Part shown: one piece after another, positions 33,549-41,443 of the stretch
Numbering within the stretch: position 1 is the stretch's first letter
Layout: each line of letters begins with the position of its first letter
Origin: Sphingobacteriales bacterium
GTDB lineage: Bacteria; Bacteroidota; Bacteroidia; Chitinophagales; Chitinophagaceae
DNA: 50,184 nucleotides
Assembly (NCBI GenBank): GCA_900299255.1
Contig: OMJB01000021.1
Location: forward strand, 1 to 50,184
Reading direction: 5' to 3'
Notes under the pieces: model-generated
The model's database searches: none
The model's input: only the letters and a program-made list of their open reading frames with translations
What the model was told of the DNA's origin: nothing
Program-made: the position numbers and the translations under genes

Positions 33549-34268
33549 ATGGCAGAAAACCGGGAAGAAAATATTCAGCGCCTTAAGTTTTTTAAGGCCG
33601 GCATCAATGATCCCAACTACCTTATTTACAAAAACCTGTTTGCCGATCTCGAAAATGCCATATCCCGGTATGCCGCTGGTAATGTACTGGATATAGGCTG
33701 CGGCAATAAGCCATACGAAACCCTTTTTAAGAATATTACAAAATATGTTGGTTGTGATATTGTACAGTCTTCTGATAAGAAGGTTGATATCATATGCCCG
33801 GCAACTGATATCCCTTTGGAGGATGGAACTTTTCAGACTGTTTTTTCCAGTCAGGTGTTAGAGCATGTGGCCGATCATCAGAAAATGCTCAATGAAGCCA
33901 GCCGGATACTGAAGAAAGGCGGCATGATCATTTTGTCTGCTCCTATGGTATGGGAGCATCACGAAATGCCTTACGACTTTTTCAGGTTCACCCGATACGG
34001 TATGCAGTATATTTTTGAGAAGGCCGGTTTTGAGATAGTTGAGATCAAAGCAAACGGCGGCAAGTGGGCCATGCTGGGGCAAATGACGCAGAATATTATT
34101 TTGAGCAGCACGCAACGCAGAAAGGGAATATTCAGAAAATTATTCAGGCTGATGCATCTGGCCTTTATGAAACTACTGATCAATATTTTTTACAGCCTGC
34201 TCGAGAAACTCGATAAAGATGATCAGTTCTTCACCACAAATTTTGTAGTGGTTGCTAAAAAAATGTAA
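33549..34268 (+). CDS. Class I SAM-dependent methyltransferase
   Basis: 239 residues. VLDIGCGNKPYE (46-57) is SAM motif I; VGCDI follows, LEDGTFQTVFSSQVLEHVAD is the motif II/III region, and RILKKGGMIILSAPMVWEHH ends the Rossmann part. The C-terminal half (about 150-239) is helical and may hold the substrate site. It is the UbiE/Methyltransf_11 type found in glycan clusters, where the acceptor is often a sugar. A 7 of 8 match to the -7 element lies just upstream (TAATTTAG). Followed by another methyltransferase gene on the same strand. Confidence 0.85.
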   Translation: MAENREENIQRLKFFKAGINDPNYLIYKNLFADLENAISRYAAGNVLDIGCGNKPYETLFKNITKYVGCDIVQSSDKKVDIICPATDIPLEDGTFQTVFSSQVLEHVADHQKMLNEASRILKKGGMIILSAPMVWEHHEMPYDFFRFTRYGMQYIFEKAGFEIVEIKANGGKWAMLGQMTQNIILSSTQRRKGIFRKLFRLMHLAFMKLLINIFYSLLEKLDKDDQFFTTNFVVVAKKM

Positions 34269-34332
34269 TTTTATCGCCTGTTAATTTAATACCGACCACG
34301 TTAAAATACCTCCTTAATTACCAGATATAGCT

Positions 34333-35091
34333 ATGCCGGTTCATTACGATCAGAATTTTTATAAAGCACGCACAAATGGATCGCAGATTTCGGCTGAAAA
34401 CGTGTTGCCTTTCATTATAGATATCTGCCACCCGCAGAGTGTAATTGACCTTGGGTGCGGAATAGGCAACTGGCTCAGTGTTTTTAAGAATAAATTTGGC
34501 ATTACTGATATCCTGGGTGTGGATGGCAAGTATGTAGACATCAATATGCTCAAGATTGCCAGGAGTGAATTTGCCCCGCACAATCTGGAGCAGCTGTACA
34601 TAGCCTCAAAAAAGTACGATCTTGCCATGAGTGTGGAGGTAGGTGAGCACCTGCCCGACAGCAGTGCCGACAATCTGGTCAGGTCATTGACAGATGCCTC
34701 AGATGTGGTTATGTTTTCAGCAGCCTTGCCGGGGCAGACAGGCACTTACCACATCAACGAGCAGCCCCCTGAGTACTGGGCGGCAAAGTTTGCGAAGCGT
34801 GGCTATGTGTGTATAGACTGCATCAGGAAACAAATATGGGACAACCCTGCTATTGATGTCTGGTACAGGCAGAATATACTTCTGTTTATTAAGGCAGATG
34901 TGTATGAAACAACATACAAAGAAAAGCTGGGTGCATGGAAAGAAAAGACTGACCCGGAATTCCTGACCCGCGCACATCCCGACCTGCTCATTTATTTTAA
35001 AGACAAATACTACCAGACCCGCAGCATGATCGGGTTTCTTAAGTACCACCTGGCGCCAATCAAGAAGATGATAACAGGCGAAAACAGGTAG
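34333..35091 (+). CDS. Class I SAM-dependent methyltransferase
   Basis: 252 residues. VIDLGCGIGNWLS (37-49) is SAM motif I, ILGVDGKYVD motif II, and KKYDLAMSVEVGEHLPDSSAD motif III with the acidic post-II. The ending after about residue 180 is a basic, helical tail. No close paralogy with the preceding methyltransferase is obvious. It is the type that methylates sugars or small metabolites next to glycosyltransferases. Convergent with a GT2 gene; the two stop codons lie seven bases apart. Confidence 0.83.
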   Translation: MPVHYDQNFYKARTNGSQISAENVLPFIIDICHPQSVIDLGCGIGNWLSVFKNKFGITDILGVDGKYVDINMLKIARSEFAPHNLEQLYIASKKYDLAMSVEVGEHLPDSSADNLVRSLTDASDVVMFSAALPGQTGTYHINEQPPEYWAAKFAKRGYVCIDCIRKQIWDNPAIDVWYRQNILLFIKADVYETTYKEKLGAWKEKTDPEFLTRAHPDLLIYFKDKYYQTRSMIGFLKYHLAPIKKMITGENR

Positions 35092-35098
35092 TAGCCCG

Positions 35099-35932
35099 TC
35101 AGATGTATTTCCGCAGCTTGCCCTCCTTTACCATTTTTTCGAACTTAGCAGGGAAATATTTTTTGAGCAGCAGCTTGCCTATAAAACCCAAAGGGCTTGT
35201 GCTGAATTTGGCCATTATATCCTCATCAATAAACTGAGGCCCATAGTATTCTTTATGCTTGGCTATCATGTAAGCTACGTTGGCGTCGCTTTTTATTTTG
35301 CTGGCATGCAGCTGCCTGATCATCGAGTTATGCAGTACCCTGTAATCAAACAGAATTTCATCGAGGTAGCAAAATTTATACCCCTTGAATGATGAACCCA
35401 GCCAAAGGTCCCAGTCTTCAATGCCTGCGTAGGCCATATTGCTGTCATAGCCGCCGTTGGCCTCCCATACCTCCCGCCTGTACATGGCACAGGCATCAAT
35501 ATAATTGTGCAGCAGTAATTTCTGCAGGTTATAGGGCCCCTGCTTCATCTCGCCCTGCTGATCGCCAAAGTAAGCGGCATTCCCGTAAACGATTGATATA
35601 TCTTTCCGGCTGTCGAGTATCTCTATTCCTTTATACACATATTCCGGCCTGATCTTGTTGTCGGAATCCAGGGGCAGTATATATTTCCCGGTGGATAGCT
35701 TGATGGCGTTGTTACGCGTTCTGGCAAGGCCCTGATTTTGCTGAAAAACTACATTGTACCCCTTTGCCTGCAGCTCCCGGCACTGCTGGTTGGTAAATTC
35801 ATCAGTAGAGCCGTCATTGATGATAATCAGTTCATACAGATCTTTATCTTTTATCTGCTCCACACTGTTCACAGTATCCATTATATACTTCCCGTGATTG
35901 TAACACGGCACTATAATTGATACTGCTGGCAT
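35099..35932 (-). CDS. GT2 (GT-A fold) glycosyltransferase
   Basis: 277 residues from ATG 35932; an in-frame ATG at 36103 would add 57 residues running through the neighbouring gene and is rejected. AVSIIVPCYNHGKYI (3-17) opens the nucleotide-binding fold; LIIINDGSTDE (36-45) and LPLDSDNKI (87-95, DSD metal site) follow; GGYDSNMAYAGIEDWDLWL holds the catalytic ED. It transfers a sugar from a nucleotide sugar to a lipid-linked chain in the cytoplasm. The next gene upstream is also GT2, and the two are probably in one transcript with a 65-base gap. Confidence 0.87.
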   Translation of the reverse strand: MPAVSIIVPCYNHGKYIMDTVNSVEQIKDKDLYELIIINDGSTDEFTNQQCRELQAKGYNVVFQQNQGLARTRNNAIKLSTGKYILPLDSDNKIRPEYVYKGIEILDSRKDISIVYGNAAYFGDQQGEMKQGPYNLQKLLLHNYIDACAMYRREVWEANGGYDSNMAYAGIEDWDLWLGSSFKGYKFCYLDEILFDYRVLHNSMIRQLHASKIKSDANVAYMIAKHKEYYGPQFIDEDIMAKFSTSPLGFIGKLLLKKYFPAKFEKMVKEGKLRKYI

Positions 35933-35997
35933 AATTGCGTATTTTACTGATATTGATTTTCTGCTTACAAATATGATGAATTTCCCGCTAATTGATA

Positions 35998-36882
35998 CTA
36001 CCTGATCCGGTATTTGAACAACTTTAAAACCATGATCTTTACATAATACCTCAGATTTTCCTTTATCGTCAGTATCAGGCTGAACAAGTAGTAATACAGC
36101 CACTTCCCTTTCCGGTACTCCATGATCTTCAGCTCCAGCTCCAGAAATTTCTTCAGCAGCTGCAGCTGTTTAGAGGGTTCTGTGCTGGCATTGTGAATGT
36201 GTATCACTGTAGTATCTGCCAGATAATAACTTTTGAAGCCCAACTCATAAAACTGGTAGCACCATAGCTGGTCTTCGCCATACATAAAGAAACGCTCATC
36301 CAGTATCTGCCCTGGTCGCTTGTTCAGCAGCTCTCTTCTAAACATCATGAATGCACCGCTTACCCAGTCAGTAAAGGTGCTGTAATCACAATGAAAATAT
36401 TGGTTCATCATCAGCCCCGACCTCGTTTTATAGGGCAGCAGCATTAGTAAAGGCCGTAGCAGGTCCAGCAGCTCATTTCTGATACTTCTGAATTTTCGCC
36501 CTGTATGCTGCAGCTTGCCGTCTGTGTATACCAGCCGCACACTCAGCGCGCCTGCGCCTGGCAGTTCTGCAAGCTTACGGGCAGCAATACTTATACTGTC
36601 TTCGGTAAGTATGGTATCAGAGTTCAGCAGCAAGATAATATCCCCTTTTGCCGCCTTAATGCCCAGATTGTTTCCCTTGGCGAATCCACCGTTTTCCTTG
36701 CTCTTTATCAGGTTAATTTGCGGGAATTTTAACAGAAATTCTTCCGGATTGTCTTTGGGCGATGCATTATCAACCAGTATGATCTCATAGGGTACATCTT
36801 TAGTCAGCCGCATCACACTTTCAATACAGTCGCAGGTGATCTGAAAAGTGTTGTAATTAACAATAATGACTGATACAAGCAT
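35998..36882 (-). CDS. GT2 glycosyltransferase, rhamnosyltransferase-like
   Basis: 294 residues. LVSVIIVNYNTF (2-13), IILVDNASPKD (34-44), NGGFAKGNNLGIKAAKGDIILLLNSDT (64-90, read as the GGFAKGNN and NSDT blocks), DWVSGAFMMFRRE and FFMYGEDQLWCYQF are the signatures of the WcaA/rhamnosyltransferase branch of GT2. A hydrophobic segment near residues 255-275 (YYYLFSLILTIK) may attach it to the inner membrane. Together with the next GT2 gene it makes a surface glycan cluster with the flippase and methyltransferases. Confidence 0.88.
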   Translation of the reverse strand: MLVSVIIVNYNTFQITCDCIESVMRLTKDVPYEIILVDNASPKDNPEEFLLKFPQINLIKSKENGGFAKGNNLGIKAAKGDIILLLNSDTILTEDSISIAARKLAELPGAGALSVRLVYTDGKLQHTGRKFRSIRNELLDLLRPLLMLLPYKTRSGLMMNQYFHCDYSTFTDWVSGAFMMFRRELLNKRPGQILDERFFMYGEDQLWCYQFYELGFKSYYLADTTVIHIHNASTEPSKQLQLLKKFLELELKIMEYRKGKWLYYYLFSLILTIKENLRYYVKIMVLKLFKYRIR

Positions 36883-37073
36883 CTAAATCCGCTTAATTCA
36901 AAATAATCAGTACCTGAAGCACCAAATTTTCGGTAAATATACTCGAACTGTGATATAGTCTTATTGCGGATAGCGGTTCTGTATGGTTTTTCAGCAATAT
37001 ATCGCCGCAGTTCGCCAGGCTTCAGCACTGCCGTAATAAAAATTTAACGGCGCCGGGCAAAAAACCCCGGCTA

Positions 37074-37108
37074 TTTGGCACCGCTTTCTGGAAATAATGG
37101 TAATTTTG
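37074..37108 (+). promoter_or_regulatory. Candidate mgtE promoter
   Basis: TTTG (37074-37077) and TAATTTTG (37101-37108, exact TAnnTTTG) are 23 bases apart. They leave a leader of about 100 bases before the start codon, long for this genome. Confidence 0.45.
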
Positions 37109-37160
37109 CACGCCTCTGTAACACAACCATGTTGTTTACAGTATGCGGCAGGTATCAGCG

Positions 37161-37186
37161 CACCCCCTTTTTAAGGGTGTATTTTT
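37161..37186 (+). promoter_or_regulatory. Terminator-like hairpin in the mgtE leader
   Basis: CACCC (37161-37165) can pair with GGGTG (37175-37179), or alternatively CCCTT with AAGGG inside the same segment, followed by TATTTTTAA. Two competing stems just upstream of a magnesium transporter could form an attenuator. This is not the M-box architecture and remains speculative. Confidence 0.4.
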
Positions 37187-37214
37187 AATCAAAACAAACA
37201 ATTGATGGGAGACA

Positions 37215-38582
37215 ATGCCGGTTCTGGATCTAAGGGAGAAAATTCTGGAAGGCGACCTGAGCGAGTTGCTGCACCACAGCAAGGATGAAGACTATCCGGC
37301 TGAGGTAGGCAAGCTATTGGGTACACTGCCCACTGAGCACGCCATCAATACTTTCCTTTCATTACCCGAAAAAGTTCAGATTCAGATTTTTGGTTTCCTT
37401 GATGCTGTTTTGCAGATAGGCATCATCGAAGAACTGCCGCGCCCCAAAATCTCCAATATCCTTAATACACTTGAATCCAACGACCGTATTGCTTTTTTCG
37501 ATTCGCTCGATGGCATACAGGTTACCGAATACCTCAATCTGCTCAACGATAAAAACCGGCTGGCTACCTACGATCTGCTGGGATACCCTGAGAACAGTGT
37601 AGCCAGGCTGATCAATACCACCTTTACCACCGTGCGTAAGGAGTGGACCATAGGCCAGGCAATAGAACACCTGCGCCGTTTTTATTCAGATACTCCTGCT
37701 GCCAACGTGATATTTGTAGTAGACAGCGGCGGCAAGCTGATAGATGATATACCAATAAGGAGGCTGGTACTCAACGAGCACAGCAAAAAAATTGAAGACA
37801 TTATGGACGGCTTCTACGTGAAGCTGGAGATTCAGGACAGCATTGAAGATGCCATCCAGAAATTTAAAGAGTACGACCGTGTGGCGCTTCCTGTTACCAA
37901 CAGTAACAACATAGTAATGGGAGTTGTGACCGTAGACGACGTGATTGATGAGGCAGAAGAAAAAGATACCAAAGAAATGCAGCAGTTCGGTGGTCTGGAA
38001 TCACTGGACCTGCCCTATGTAAAGACTTCTTTCTTTACACTGGTACAAAAGCGCGCCGGTTGGCTCATCATTCTCTTTCTGAGTGAGATGCTCACTGCTA
38101 CTGCAATGGCTCATTTTCAGGTAGAGCTGGAGAAAGCTGTGGCACTGATGATTTTTTTGCCGCTCATTATATCCAGTGGGGGCAACAGCGGGTCGCAGGC
38201 AGCCACACTGATCATCCGTGCAATGGCACTAAAAGAATTATCGCCGCGCGACTGGTGGTATGTAATGCGCAGGGAAGTTTTATCCGGGCTAACGCTAGGT
38301 ATCATACTGGGCACCGTGGGTTTTGTGCGTATCGCAGTGTGGCATGAGGTAGGCTGGGGTGCCTATGGGCAGTTCCCCTGGTGGATGGTAGGGCTAACGG
38401 TAGCTTTTTCACTGATAGGCGTTGTTATGTGGGGTACACTCAGCGGCTCTATGATACCTATAGTACTCAAGCGCATGAAACTGGATCCTGCCACTTCTTC
38501 TGCACCCTTTGTGGCTACCCTGGTAGACGTAACCGGGCTGATCATCTACTTCACGGTGGCAGCAATATTGCTGCACTTATAA
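37215..38582 (+). CDS. mgtE: Magnesium transporter MgtE
   Basis: 455 residues. About 1-125 is the MgtE N (superhelical) domain, and about 135-255 two CBS domains (EDIMDGFYVKLEIQDSIEDA, VMGVVTVDDVIDEAEEK). About 265-455 is the five-helix pore domain with FLPLIISSGGNSGSQAATLIIRAMA, the classic GGNSGSQ pore motif, and SAPFVATLVDVTGLIIYF in the last helix. Mg2+ binding between the N and CBS domains closes the pore. The start is ATG 37215; another ATG at 37204 is out of frame. The stop is 13 bases from the convergent lipoprotein gene. Confidence 0.95.
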   Translation: MPVLDLREKILEGDLSELLHHSKDEDYPAEVGKLLGTLPTEHAINTFLSLPEKVQIQIFGFLDAVLQIGIIEELPRPKISNILNTLESNDRIAFFDSLDGIQVTEYLNLLNDKNRLATYDLLGYPENSVARLINTTFTTVRKEWTIGQAIEHLRRFYSDTPAANVIFVVDSGGKLIDDIPIRRLVLNEHSKKIEDIMDGFYVKLEIQDSIEDAIQKFKEYDRVALPVTNSNNIVMGVVTVDDVIDEAEEKDTKEMQQFGGLESLDLPYVKTSFFTLVQKRAGWLIILFLSEMLTATAMAHFQVELEKAVALMIFLPLIISSGGNSGSQAATLIIRAMALKELSPRDWWYVMRREVLSGLTLGIILGTVGFVRIAVWHEVGWGAYGQFPWWMVGLTVAFSLIGVVMWGTLSGSMIPIVLKRMKLDPATSSAPFVATLVDVTGLIIYFTVAAILLHL

Positions 38583-38595
38583 CCCCGGCAAGATA

Positions 38596-38946
38596 TTAAG
38601 GGGCGGCAGCTATAGCCGTAACGTTGTAAAGTTCAGGCCCCAGATCTACAGAGTAATGCATATTTATTGCCTGAATTCTTACACGCATACCCACAAACGG
38701 ATCAAGATTCAGAGTTGTGCTCTTAAGTACAAACATTGTAGCCGAGTCAACCCTCAGTATATGGCTGCCATACATATAGGTCGTAAAACCCTGTAGCTCC
38801 AGCGTACCTGTTGCGGTCAGATTATCGCCACTGATCACAACCGGAGCCGGAGTACTATTGCTGTTCTTGTGGCACGATACAACCGGCACGGAGCATGCCA
38901 GCAGCAGCATAAAGAAATAAGCACGCATATATTTGGGCGTTTTCAT
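38596..38946 (-). CDS. Lipoprotein with OB-like domain
   Basis: 116 residues from ATG 38946; a second in-frame ATG at 38928 gives a tidier lipoprotein signal, and one at 39054 is rejected because 36 residues of unrelated sequence would precede the signal. The signal has MRAYFFMLLLACSVPVVSC with lipobox VVSC. The mature part holds TGTLELQGFTTYMYGSHILRVD and LKSTTLNLDPFVGMRVRIQAINMHYSVDLGPELYNVTAI. The yGSHxL...LDpyvGxrV pattern looks like the OB-fold lipoproteins in which a short ligand-binding domain is tethered to the membrane. Function unknown. Confidence 0.65.
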   Translation of the reverse strand: MKTPKYMRAYFFMLLLACSVPVVSCHKNSNSTPAPVVISGDNLTATGTLELQGFTTYMYGSHILRVDSATMFVLKSTTLNLDPFVGMRVRIQAINMHYSVDLGPELYNVTAIAAAP

Positions 38947-39036
38947 ACATGAAGATACAGAAAATTCATATGCATAGGCAAAGTTTACCACCAGAAAATA
39001 GCGCGGCTCAGGAAACTGTAAGATTTTGCCGCCCGA

Positions 39037-39069
39037 TTTGCAACTTATCAACATTAAACCTTACTTTTG
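39037..39069 (+). promoter_or_regulatory. Promoter of tRNA-Leu
   Basis: TTTG (39037-39040) and TACTTTTG (39062-39069, exact TAnnTTTG) are separated by 21 bases, the canonical spacing for the Bacteroidota primary sigma factor. The mature tRNA begins 43 bases downstream. Confidence 0.65.
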
Positions 39070-39111
39070 CGCCCCTGTCTTTACAGAATATCGTGCTGAC
39101 AGTTGTGCAAT

Positions 39112-39193
39112 GCGGGCGTGGTGAAATTGGTAGACACGCTAGACTTAGGATCTAGTGCTGCGAGGCTTGGGGGTTCGAGTCCCTCCGCCCGCA
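39112..39193 (+). tRNA. tRNA-Leu (anticodon UAG)
   Basis: 82 bases. The acceptor arms GCGGGCG (39112-39118) and CGCCCGC (39186-39192) pair fully, discriminator A39193; 3' CCA is not encoded. The anticodon stem CTAGA/TCTAG encloses the loop CTTAGGA, so the anticodon TAG (39146-39148) reads CUA and, by wobble, other CUN leucine codons. A long variable arm and the T loop GGTTCGAGTCC are present, as required for a class II tRNA. Confidence 0.97.
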
Positions 39194-39202
39194 CAATGCG
39201 AT

Positions 39203-39252
39203 GAGAGCGAAAGTAACAAAGCGAAGAGCGATGTGGCTTTCGCTCTTTTTTT
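39203..39252 (+). terminator. Terminator of tRNA-Leu
   Basis: AAGAGCG (39224-39230) pairs with CGCTCTT (39241-39247) over a 10-base loop, directly followed by TTTTT. A longer outer pairing AGAGCGAAAG/CTTTCGCTCT (39204-39213 with 39237-39246) is an alternative. Confidence 0.82.
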
Positions 39253-39305
39253 AATCCGTCATTTCCTTTCGTCTACGCCGGAAATTCAGAAGCTATTTGC
39301 ACTCA

Positions 39306-40268
39306 CTACTCCTTCACAAACCTCCTTACCTCTGTGCCGTTGATCCTGATAAAATATACACCAGCAGGCAGGTCAGCAACATCTATTTGTACTTTGTCTG
39401 CGTTGTAATTGCGGCTGTAAATAACCTTTCCCAATACGCTGGATATTTCAATTGAAGTGATTGGGTACGCTGCTGTAATGTTCAGTTTGGTTCCAACGGG
39501 GTTTGGATAATAATTAATTTCATTTTTCTTGTTTAGTGTTTGTATAGATTCGCCGGAGGGAATAGTAACAATCACAGTCGTTGAAGTGGCACATGGTGCA
39601 TAGTAATAGATGGTGACTGCACCTGTGTCAACACCCGTTACTACACCAGACAGAGAACCAACAGTTGCTATTGAGGTGTTACTGCTGTACCAAATACCCC
39701 CTGTCAGTACATCGCTCAAAGTAGTTGTTGAATCTACGTAAGTATGGGTATTTCCGGTAATAGGGGGTGGCGGAGGATACACAAATAAACTTGCGAATGC
39801 GCTGCACCCGGTTGGCAATACATAAATGACATCAAGTGGCCCTGCCGATAAGCCCGATAAAATCAATAGCGAATCAACCGAACTAAAGGATCCGGAAGAA
39901 TGGGTGGTAATATCCCAATACCCTCCAGATGTTGGGTCACTTATTGTGCCACCACCTCCGGCACATAATATGCTGCCCACTATAGGTGCAGGATTGGGAT
40001 TTACAGTAATTACGCGGGTTACCGTGTCTGTCCCAACAATATAAGTTATTACAGCAGTACCTGCTGCCGTACCGGTTACTGTACCCAAAAGCGAATCAAC
40101 GCTCACTACAGCCGTATCACTACTTTTCCATTTGCCTCCTGCGGTTGTATCATACAGCGTAATATTGGCACCAACACAAACAGCAGTATCCCCGGTAATT
40201 GGCCCAACCGCAGCACTTGAAACCAGAGCGTTTATTACAAACAGCATCAACAGTAGATACAACCTCAT
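39306..40268 (-). CDS. Ig-like (BIG2-type) secreted protein with T9SS sorting domain
   Basis: 320 residues. A signal peptide (about 1-19, ending SSAA) precedes three repeats of a bacterial Ig-like unit: GGKWKSSDTAVVSVDSLLGTVTG then AGTAVITY; a divergent middle unit (GGYWDITTHSSGSFSSVDS); and GGIWYSSNTSIATVGSLSGVVTG then TGAVTIYYY. The pattern WxSSxxxxAxV...GxVTG is that of BIG2 domains, which mostly serve adhesion. From about residue 255 (NYYPNP) it is a T9SS type A sorting domain ending RRFVKE. The last ~115 bases are almost identical to those of the next gene. The protein is exported and surface-anchored. Confidence 0.85.
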   Translation of the reverse strand: MRLYLLLMLFVINALVSSAAVGPITGDTAVCVGANITLYDTTAGGKWKSSDTAVVSVDSLLGTVTGTAAGTAVITYIVGTDTVTRVITVNPNPAPIVGSILCAGGGGTISDPTSGGYWDITTHSSGSFSSVDSLLILSGLSAGPLDVIYVLPTGCSAFASLFVYPPPPPITGNTHTYVDSTTTLSDVLTGGIWYSSNTSIATVGSLSGVVTGVDTGAVTIYYYAPCATSTTVIVTIPSGESIQTLNKKNEINYYPNPVGTKLNITAAYPITSIEISSVLGKVIYSRNYNADKVQIDVADLPAGVYFIRINGTEVRRFVKE

Positions 40269-40320
40269 AAGCTCATCAATTTTTGTTTATAAATTCTACT
40301 AATTATCACTCCCCATACCA

Positions 40321-41223
40321 CTACTCCTTCACAAACCCCCTCACCTCTGTGCCGTTGATCCTGATAAAATATACATCGGCTGGCAGGTCAGCAACATCTA
40401 TTTGTACTTTTTCCGCATTATAATCACGGCTGTACACGGTTTGCCCAAAAAGGTTGGTAATGGTTACTGTGTTAATCCTCCCCTGTGCAGATATAGTTAA
40501 GTAATTGGTAGTGGGGTTGGGGTATAGAAATGATTTGCTACTGTTTGTTATTTCATCTATTCCTGCGCCAAATGTTAAGCTGCAACTCGAACTATTATCA
40601 AAATATGTCGCAACTATATGGCTTAGAGGAGGAGTTATTGCATTGTTTGTAAAACATGTGAGCACCGGCCCCCCTTCAAAGTAGGTCGGATCAATTGGAT
40701 ATGTGGGAGAGCTCAAACAGCCAATTCCTTCTACTACATAATAAGCGGCAGGCATAAAGCCTCTGGGGCTTGAATCATTGACGGGTACAAGATACCAGAC
40801 TTTGTGCATGGTACTTCTAATTAAAACTGAATCTATCGAGTGTACATAGTGAGGAGTTGTATAAGGGTAATAGAAAGTATCATTTGTGTTCAAAGAATAA
40901 TCATATAAAGTATGTTCAAGAGTATCAAGAGTGGTACTTATAGGATATAAAGAAACAAATGGTACAATGAAAACTTGTTTTAAGACTGAATCTTCCCGAA
41001 TTAGAGTAACATGGGTTCCTTCTCCTAATTTTTTGTAATCAATCCCGTGATATACAGTATCTCCATGATAATTGAAATTGTAAGCGAGTGAATAACCGGG
41101 TGTCAATGAACTGCTCACGTAAAACCCATGCCAAACGTTCGAAGTGTCACTAAACCGCACCTTCTGACCATTAGAAGAAATGCTCAGAAAAGTAAATATT
41201 GATAGTAACAAAAGCCTTTTCAT
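40321..41223 (-). CDS. Secreted protein with T9SS sorting domain
   Basis: 300 residues from ATG 41223 (an ATG two codons earlier is possible). A signal peptide (about 1-20, ending SNGQ) is followed by a body of about 190 residues rich in Tyr, Thr and Ser with no recognisable domain, including TSNVWHGFYVSSSLTPGYSL and PAAYYVVEGIGC. A T9SS type A sorting domain runs from about residue 230 (LYPNPTTNYLTIS) to RGFVKE. It is a surface or secreted protein of unknown function. The tail is shared with the downstream Ig-like gene. Confidence 0.8.
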   Translation of the reverse strand: MKRLLLLSIFTFLSISSNGQKVRFSDTSNVWHGFYVSSSLTPGYSLAYNFNYHGDTVYHGIDYKKLGEGTHVTLIREDSVLKQVFIVPFVSLYPISTTLDTLEHTLYDYSLNTNDTFYYPYTTPHYVHSIDSVLIRSTMHKVWYLVPVNDSSPRGFMPAAYYVVEGIGCLSSPTYPIDPTYFEGGPVLTCFTNNAITPPLSHIVATYFDNSSSCSLTFGAGIDEITNSSKSFLYPNPTTNYLTISAQGRINTVTITNLFGQTVYSRDYNAEKVQIDVADLPADVYFIRINGTEVRGFVKE

Positions 41224-41269
41224 AAACACATCTTATATGATAAAGGTACTAATTTATCCGTTCGCTCCA

Positions 41270-41323
41270 CCCCCCACCACAAAAAAGCCCCGAAACTCAG
41301 CGTCTCGGGGCTTGTAATAGTTT
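41270..41323. repeat. Direct repeat copy A with terminator
   Basis: 54 bases matching 41883-41937 with about three substitutions and one single-base indel. It contains the hairpin AAGCCCCGA (41285-41293)/TCGGGGCTT (41305-41313), which on the minus strand is followed by TTTTTGTG, an intrinsic terminator after the MNT/HEPN region. Confidence 0.88.
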
Positions 41324-41349
41324 AAAATTGGCATAACGAACACTATTTG

Positions 41350-41424
41350 CTATTCATTCAACAATACTTCTATCTCTGATTTCAGCAAAGGAATGTGCGT
41401 GATAACCATGCTCCAGATAAATCC
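41350..41424 (-). pseudogene. HEPN (HepT/DUF86) C-terminal remnant
   Basis: On the minus strand 24 codons followed by TAG read GFIWSMVITHIPLLKSEIEVLLNE, here listed as GFIWSMVITH and IPLLKSEIEVLLNE. The IW-x-x-[VI]-x3-[LI]P-x-L-K-x-E-[IL] pattern is the terminal helix of DUF86/HEPN toxins of the HepT-MntA module. A TAG immediately upstream (41425-41427) closes the frame, and no longer HEPN reading remains. It lies 20 bases after the stop of the MNT gene, where the HEPN partner of these pairs often sits. Therefore it looks like the surviving tail of a deleted toxin. Confidence 0.68.
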
Positions 41425-41443
41425 CTAAAGCCATATTTTTAGA

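Larger units (their letters stand above)
36883..37214. other. Divergent intergenic region between GT2 and mgtE
   Basis: 332 bases without a supported gene. The right end holds the mgtE promoter and leader. The left part (36883-37028) is open on the minus strand for 48 codons, but I could not attach it to any family. The remainder is AT-rich promoter-like DNA. Confidence 0.5.

Noticed and set aside
36813-37028. 71-codon reading on the minus strand upstream of the GT2 gene
   Set aside because: The last third runs through the GT2 start in another frame, there is no promoter element at the right place and no recognisable family. I could not exclude a tiny gene, but cannot support it.
39155-39343. 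62-codon reading starting inside tRNA-Leu
   Set aside because: It overlaps the mature tRNA and its terminator, so it is not a gene.
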